Shown here piece after piece: positions 60,170-64,000 of a stretch of 64,000 nt of DNA; the stretch's first letter is position 1, and each line of letters opens with the position of its first letter. Where the stretch lies: contig JAEUHX010000022.1 of NCBI GenBank assembly GCA_016792805.1, positions 62,001-126,000 of the forward strand. The letters run 5' to 3'. The notes beneath the pieces are model-generated. The model saw only the letters and a list, made by a program, of their open reading frames with translations, did not search any database and had not been told where the DNA came from. The stretch is from Planctomycetota bacterium (GTDB lineage: Bacteria > Planctomycetota > UBA1135 > JACQFD01). A program made the position numbers and the translations under genes.

Positions 60170-62806
60170 CTAGCGGTCTCTCATCTCGACTCGCTCAGTC
60201 CGCAGCTCGATTTGTGCGGGCGGCTTCTCTGGGCCCGCGGCGATCGGTTCATGTGGAGAGATCCTGTGCGGCGCTCCCTCGAGTGCCCACTCTGCGTCTG
60301 CCTCAATCCGATAGAGGCCGGACGGTATCCCCACAAATTCGAACCGGCCTTCAGCGTCGGGCAATGTTACACCCGCATCCACATGTGGAACGAGTTTCAA
60401 GGTCGGAAAACTGTCGGCAGATTGGCCTGCCAGTCGGAGCGTTCCACGAATCACGCCGCCTGCCCTGAGTCGGACAGACATTCGTGATGTCCCACCTCCC
60501 GGAGCGAGGCGAATCGGCTCTGAGGAATGGGTCAGGTAGCGCTCGCAGCTCACCGACAGCCGATAGTCGCCCTCCCGGACCACTGCGAATCTCAGAATCG
60601 CCGGAATCAACTGTACGTTCAGCGCTTGGTCCCCTTGGAGATCTAGCGTTCCCCATGCGGAAGGCAAAGGGAGCCCTGTTGCTTCATCGAGAATCTCGAC
60701 TTCGAGGAAGTGGGGCGAAGACAGCGCCTCTGTTCCTGCGATTCGAATTATTAGATCTTTTATACCGCCTTCGACGGCAGGCACGACAGCGCTCCATGGC
60801 TCGTAGCCGCTCTCCCAAGGTCCGGTCCACAGGGCCTGCAGTATATATGTGTCTTCCGAGAGATCGTGAATCATGAATCGGCCCGCAGCGTCCGCTCTCG
60901 CCTCTGCGACCGGAGGAATGGAAGGGCTCCACCTGGGAAGGCGGACGCGCTCCATCTCCTTTGCGTCGCGAAGGTCGGCAGTTGAGAAGGCACGGACTCG
61001 AGCGCCCGACGCAGGTCTTGAGTCGGAGAGTACCACAGTTCCTGAGATGTGTGACTCCGGCACAAGCTGCACACGAAGATCGCTTCGGAGACGCGAGAGG
61101 TCAATCGGTGCGCTCTTCGCGGCCGAATAGCCCTGCCTACGGATGAGAAGCCGATCACCGGGCTGAATGGAGGACAGCTTGGGTATGAAGACCGTGAGTC
61201 GTCCTGCCGACGAGCCCGGTACAAATCGGCAATCGAACTTGGCCCCGTTCGCAGGGAAAACCGAAGCGCCGTCCACCGGCGATCCGGTTTCGCTCATCAC
61301 AGTAAGAGAGATCTCATAGACATTCGGCAGCATGAGGTCCGGCGCTTCGACGGTCTCATTCGGTCGAGCGTCGATCTGGGCTTGGGCATACTCGAGAATG
61401 GATCTTGATTGGAACGTCGAGATCGACACCTTGCCCTCACCCGCAGGCACAACATCAAGCAGATAGCTGCCTTCGGAATCGGTGGTCGCCGTGATCTGCG
61501 CCACTCGCTGGAAGTAAGGTCGGTAGCGAGTCCAATACAGTTCGGTCGTCGAAACCAGGATGCCCGACGCGCCGCTTCCATCGGATCGCCTGACTCGTCC
61601 TCGGGCGGAGCCCCGGGCCGCGAGCTGGATCTCGACAGAGGAACCCGATCCCTCCTGGGCGTACTGTACATCCGCGGCGCCGGGTGCTCGGCCCTCGGCG
61701 ACGGCACCCACAAATCCGATGTACTGCATAGATCCTCGACCGAATCCGGCGCGTGGATGCGGAAACCCGCCTGCCGGGGCGTTCTCGAAGGTGAAGCAGC
61801 CGTCGCGATCCGTCCTCACCATTGCAACACATTGTGCCGACGACGGGAGAAGCATCTCGACGCCGGACCTTATCTGTGAGTGAATGCCGCCATACTGCCA
61901 TAATTCTACAGGAGCAAGCGGCACTGGCCGACGCGTCTCTGCTTCCACCACGCGCCCGCGCAGCGACATGCCTCGCGACAAGTAAAAATCCCTGCTCAGC
62001 TCACCCAGCCCATCGCCCTCGGCAGTTCTCCACTCTTGAGTCGAAATCGCCTGCCAGTGGAACGGTGCGTAGCCGCGCGCTTCGACCTGCACCCACGGCG
62101 TGATCGCGCCTGGCGTGGAGGACTCCCTCGGATTCATCACGGGAGCCATGCGGTAGGACCCATCGGGCGCAGTGATCGCCTCGCGAGTTCTTTGTACTAT
62201 TCCATACATCTCATTCCACTTCACGCGTGCTCCATCGATCGGCTCACCTCCCGTGCCCCGGACGAATCCTTTCGCGGTGAACTCCGGGACGAGTACAAAT
62301 CGGACTTCTTCACCCGGGAATGCCGGCTCCAACAATTTTGGACAGAATCCAGGGGCCGTTGCCAACAGAGAGCTTGGGCTGAGCGAGTTCGTCGAGCCGA
62401 TGGAGAATCGCCCGCTGGAATCGGATCTTCCCTGGGGGAGCCCTCCCGTCGGTGCCCAGGCGTCTTCCCAGGAAAGGACCTGTATGGAGGAGATGTCAAA
62501 GCAACAGACACTGGCCCCCGAAATCGGCGCGCCGGATTCGTCGGTGACAACTCCATAAATAGACTTTTGCTGCATTTCTGCGGCTCTCTCGAGGGCGCCT
62601 CGCCCGGGAGCCTCCGCGACCTGCTTCGACGAGGCCGCATGCTGCGCCCTTGCGCTGTTCCCATCGAGCGAGGAGGGCGGACGGTCCTCCTCGGAGCGAG
62701 CGGGCACGAGCCCGTAAAGGAGCCCGACAGCCGCGGACGCCACGATTACAAAAACAAGGAGTGCGGCTTCTCTTGTCCGCACTCCTCGTTCACTCCCTCC
62801 TCCCAT
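60170..62806 (-). CDS. Membrane-anchored carboxypeptidase-regulatory-like domain protein
   Basis: An 878-residue protein with an N-terminal membrane segment (TREAALLVFVIVASAAVGLLYGLV), a short charged linker, and several carboxypeptidase D regulatory-like domains: IYGVVTDESGAPISGASVCC, GSARGRVRRSDGSGASGILVST, LTVMSETGSPVDGASV and ISGTVVLSDSRPASGARVRA show the G.V....G.P..GA.V motif. Overall plan matches the protein at 20439. Exported, probably binding or structural. ATG 62806 (MGGGSERGVRT) chosen just before the membrane segment. It lies 16 bases after the lipoprotein gene stop. Confidence 0.75.
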   Translation of the reverse strand: MGGGSERGVRTREAALLVFVIVASAAVGLLYGLVPARSEEDRPPSSLDGNSARAQHAASSKQVAEAPGRGALERAAEMQQKSIYGVVTDESGAPISGASVCCFDISSIQVLSWEDAWAPTGGLPQGRSDSSGRFSIGSTNSLSPSSLLATAPGFCPKLLEPAFPGEEVRFVLVPEFTAKGFVRGTGGEPIDGARVKWNEMYGIVQRTREAITAPDGSYRMAPVMNPRESSTPGAITPWVQVEARGYAPFHWQAISTQEWRTAEGDGLGELSRDFYLSRGMSLRGRVVEAETRRPVPLAPVELWQYGGIHSQIRSGVEMLLPSSAQCVAMVRTDRDGCFTFENAPAGGFPHPRAGFGRGSMQYIGFVGAVAEGRAPGAADVQYAQEGSGSSVEIQLAARGSARGRVRRSDGSGASGILVSTTELYWTRYRPYFQRVAQITATTDSEGSYLLDVVPAGEGKVSISTFQSRSILEYAQAQIDARPNETVEAPDLMLPNVYEISLTVMSETGSPVDGASVFPANGAKFDCRFVPGSSAGRLTVFIPKLSSIQPGDRLLIRRQGYSAAKSAPIDLSRLRSDLRVQLVPESHISGTVVLSDSRPASGARVRAFSTADLRDAKEMERVRLPRWSPSIPPVAEARADAAGRFMIHDLSEDTYILQALWTGPWESGYEPWSAVVPAVEGGIKDLIIRIAGTEALSSPHFLEVEILDEATGLPLPSAWGTLDLQGDQALNVQLIPAILRFAVVREGDYRLSVSCERYLTHSSEPIRLAPGGGTSRMSVRLRAGGVIRGTLRLAGQSADSFPTLKLVPHVDAGVTLPDAEGRFEFVGIPSGLYRIEADAEWALEGAPHRISPHEPIAAGPEKPPAQIELRTERVEMRDR

Positions 62807-62822
62807 GATGAGCTCCCCTTGG

Positions 62823-63251
62823 CTACTTGCCTCCCTTTGCGGCAAGCTCGGCCATGAAGACCTGCAGCCTCTCCTGCAGCTTCTTGACGAGCTCTTGGAG
62901 CTGCGGGATCTGTGCTTTCACGTCGTCGCCGGCGCCCTTGCTCGAGCCCGCCGTTCCGGCGGCGATCTTCTCAATCGCTTCCTTTGCGCCGTCGCCGGCC
63001 TTTGCCATGAGCTGTTTCAAGGCGCCACTTTTCTCCTGCAGCATCGCTTCGTACTGTTTGATCACGTCCTGGAGCTTCGCCGTGTCCAGCGATTTTGCAT
63101 ACTCCTTCGCCTGATCCAGCGATTTGTCAAAGGCCGGGAGCTTGCCGGCGTCGGATGTGGCTGCAGTGGTTTCTTTGGCATGCTCCGTCGAGCACGCTGC
63201 GCCAAAGACCACAATCGAAGAGAGAGCGAGCGTTGCGATGGGCTGACGCAT
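62823..63251 (-). CDS. Small lipoprotein with coiled-coil helices
   Basis: A 142-residue protein starting MRQPIATLALSSIVVFGAAC, with lipobox GAAC. The mature chain is Lys/Glu/Gln/Ala-rich and predicted helical (IPQLQELVKKLQERLQVFMAELAAK), suited to a coiled coil or envelope spacer. No family recognised. It sits between the FUN14 and carboxypeptidase-regulatory-like genes on the same strand, probably one operon. Confidence 0.7.
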   Translation of the reverse strand: MRQPIATLALSSIVVFGAACSTEHAKETTAATSDAGKLPAFDKSLDQAKEYAKSLDTAKLQDVIKQYEAMLQEKSGALKQLMAKAGDGAKEAIEKIAAGTAGSSKGAGDDVKAQIPQLQELVKKLQERLQVFMAELAAKGGK

Positions 63252-63320
63252 GGTGGGTCTCACAATTGCTAAAGGAAGATTCGGTAGTTCACCGACCAAT
63301 TTCGGGAATCGCCGCCCGCA

Positions 63321-63833
63321 CTACCCGCGGCGATAGCCGAAAAGGTAACCGCCGAGGAAGGCTCCCGCGGAAGGAAGATGTTGAACCGCGCTGTCCGCCC
63401 ACCCGGCCGCCTCCCTCAGATTCAGGATGAGGCCATTCATGAGCTCCGTCGCCTTGCTCCAATCCACCTGCACGACATCGGCGGCCGACAGGCCGAAAAC
63501 TGCCGCCGAGAAGAGCCCAAGGAGAACGAGCCCGACCTTCACGACTTTTCTCGAAGCGAATCCCAGGGCGAAACCAATAAGCGCGCAAAAGCTCCCTTCC
63601 GTGAAATAGGGGAGGAACTCGGCGACGCGCGAACCCGCGCCGCCTTCGGAGCCGCTCGGTGCAGCACTGCTCGGGGCGAGGCCGGTCGACCCCGCTGGGC
63701 CGCCCTGGGGAGCATCGGATCCCAACGAGAACCGCAATAGAATGGATCCCACAAAAATCAATACAATCGCTGAAAGAACGAGCTTGCGAATCGGCGACAT
63801 GCCGCGCGCGTTCGAATCCGGATTCTGGACCAT
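63321..63833 (-). CDS. FUN14 domain membrane protein
   Basis: A 170-residue protein with an N-terminal membrane segment (LVLSAIVLIFVGSILLRFSL), an acidic/Ala linker and a FUN14 domain: LPYFTEGSFCALIGFALGFASRKVVKVGLVLLGLFSAAVFGLSA and a closing HLPSAGAFLGGYLFGYRRG with the family Gly/Ala pattern. FUN14 proteins are small membrane proteins, FUNDC1 being the mitophagy receptor; bacterial roles are unknown. Its ATG overlaps the stop of the upstream gene at the right edge (TAATG), so they are coupled. Confidence 0.75.
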   Translation of the reverse strand: MVQNPDSNARGMSPIRKLVLSAIVLIFVGSILLRFSLGSDAPQGGPAGSTGLAPSSAAPSGSEGGAGSRVAEFLPYFTEGSFCALIGFALGFASRKVVKVGLVLLGLFSAAVFGLSAADVVQVDWSKATELMNGLILNLREAAGWADSAVQHLPSAGAFLGGYLFGYRRG

Positions 63834-64000
63834 TAGGGTGTTTCTTGGCCTGCCCTGCGAGCGAAAACGCCCCGGAGAGGATCATCTGGAGGAATCAAGG
63901 ATCTCAACAATACTCGGCCGGATCCAGAGGGCTGTGCGTCCAGTCCCTTCGACTCGAAAGCGAAGGCTTCGGGTGCCCTCCGCCGGACGGGCTCCCAGAA
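63833..64000 (-). CDS. C-terminal end of an unknown protein (5' part beyond window)
   Basis: The minus-strand frame is open from the right edge to TAA at 63833-63835, overlapping the FUN14 ATG by one base. The 55 visible residues, ending RGVFARRAGQETP, carry no motif, so no function can be offered. Support comes from the tight coupling and an open frame, but it is short. Confidence 0.45.
   Translation of the reverse strand, partial: FWEPVRRRAPEAFAFESKGLDAQPSGSGRVLLRSLIPPDDPLRGVFARRAGQETP

Noticed and set aside
1..64000. CRISPR array, tRNA, rRNA, insertion sequence
   Set aside because: No regular repeat-spacer units, no tRNA cloverleaf or rRNA segment, no transposase-like ORF was seen on either strand.

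Overview
The window comes from a high-GC bacterium, most probably a member of the Planctomycetota. The evidence is a PSCyt1-DUF1549-DUF1553 cytochrome paired with a Tat-exported DUF1501 protein, a Ser/Thr kinase fused to an FGE-sulfatase-like domain, an ECF sigma factor, many secreted beta-propeller, FG-GAP, IPT/TIG and beta-helix proteins, and RNase HIII. About 45 protein-coding genes can be supported. I see no rRNA, tRNA, CRISPR array, insertion sequence or origin. Several ORFs have start codons upstream of the likely one; I moved starts to sites that fit signal peptides, 4-base stop/start overlaps or gene spacing.

Layout. 1-2.5 kb: a secreted SBBP-repeat propeller protein, cut by the left edge. 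2.6-7.4 kb: a Tat-exported sugar isomerase-like protein, a membrane-anchored sulfatase-superfamily hydrolase with an altered active site, a DUF2959 lipoprotein and a secreted propeller/TIG protein. 7.5-16.5 kb: a five-gene minus-strand run, DUF1549/1553 cytochrome, DUF1501, BtaA-like aminocarboxypropyl transferase, haem-oxygenase-like diiron protein, GNAT. 16.6-17.8 kb: a TlpA-like thioredoxin whose first active-site Cys codon is TGA, best read as a selenoprotein. 17.9-22.9 kb: beta-helix protein, DNA-alkylation-repair HEAT protein and carboxypeptidase-regulatory-domain protein in an overlapping operon. 23-29 kb: histidine phosphatase, M14 peptidase, a methyltransferase in a lower-GC islet, EamA transporter. 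29.3-31.5 kb: a secreted thioredoxin-like/HEAT/TPR protein. 31.5-33.2 kb: arsR-arsM-arsC with a visible operator. 33.3-41.3 kb: PQQ sugar dehydrogenase-like protein, M1 aminopeptidase, nitrilase-family amidase, FG-GAP protein.

41.4-46.7 kb: kinase-FGE protein convergent with an ECF sigma factor, a hexuloisomerase-like SIS protein, and an ArsR-type regulator with an AHSA1 partner. 46.9-50.2 kb: thiolase, 3-hydroxyacyl-CoA dehydrogenase and acyl-CoA dehydrogenase, an acyl-CoA (probably butyrate or branched-chain) module, divergent from that regulator across a perfect 16-bp palindrome. 50.2-54.7 kb: dapF, an MBL/beta-CASP hydrolase, RNase HIII and an orphan N6-adenine methyltransferase. 54.8-60.1 kb: a TIG protein, then meaB and the methylmalonyl-CoA mutase catalytic subunit separated by an inserted AAA/DUF4143 ATPase carrying a 36-bp palindrome in its promoter. 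60.2-64 kb: a second carboxypeptidase-regulatory-domain protein, a small lipoprotein, a FUN14 protein and the end of an unknown gene.

The most notable observations are the selenocysteine-type W-U-G-P-C thioredoxin with a downstream hairpin, the BtaA-like/diiron/GNAT operon (a possible undescribed aminolipid or amino-acid-derived metabolite route), and the ATPase inserted between meaB and the mutase.
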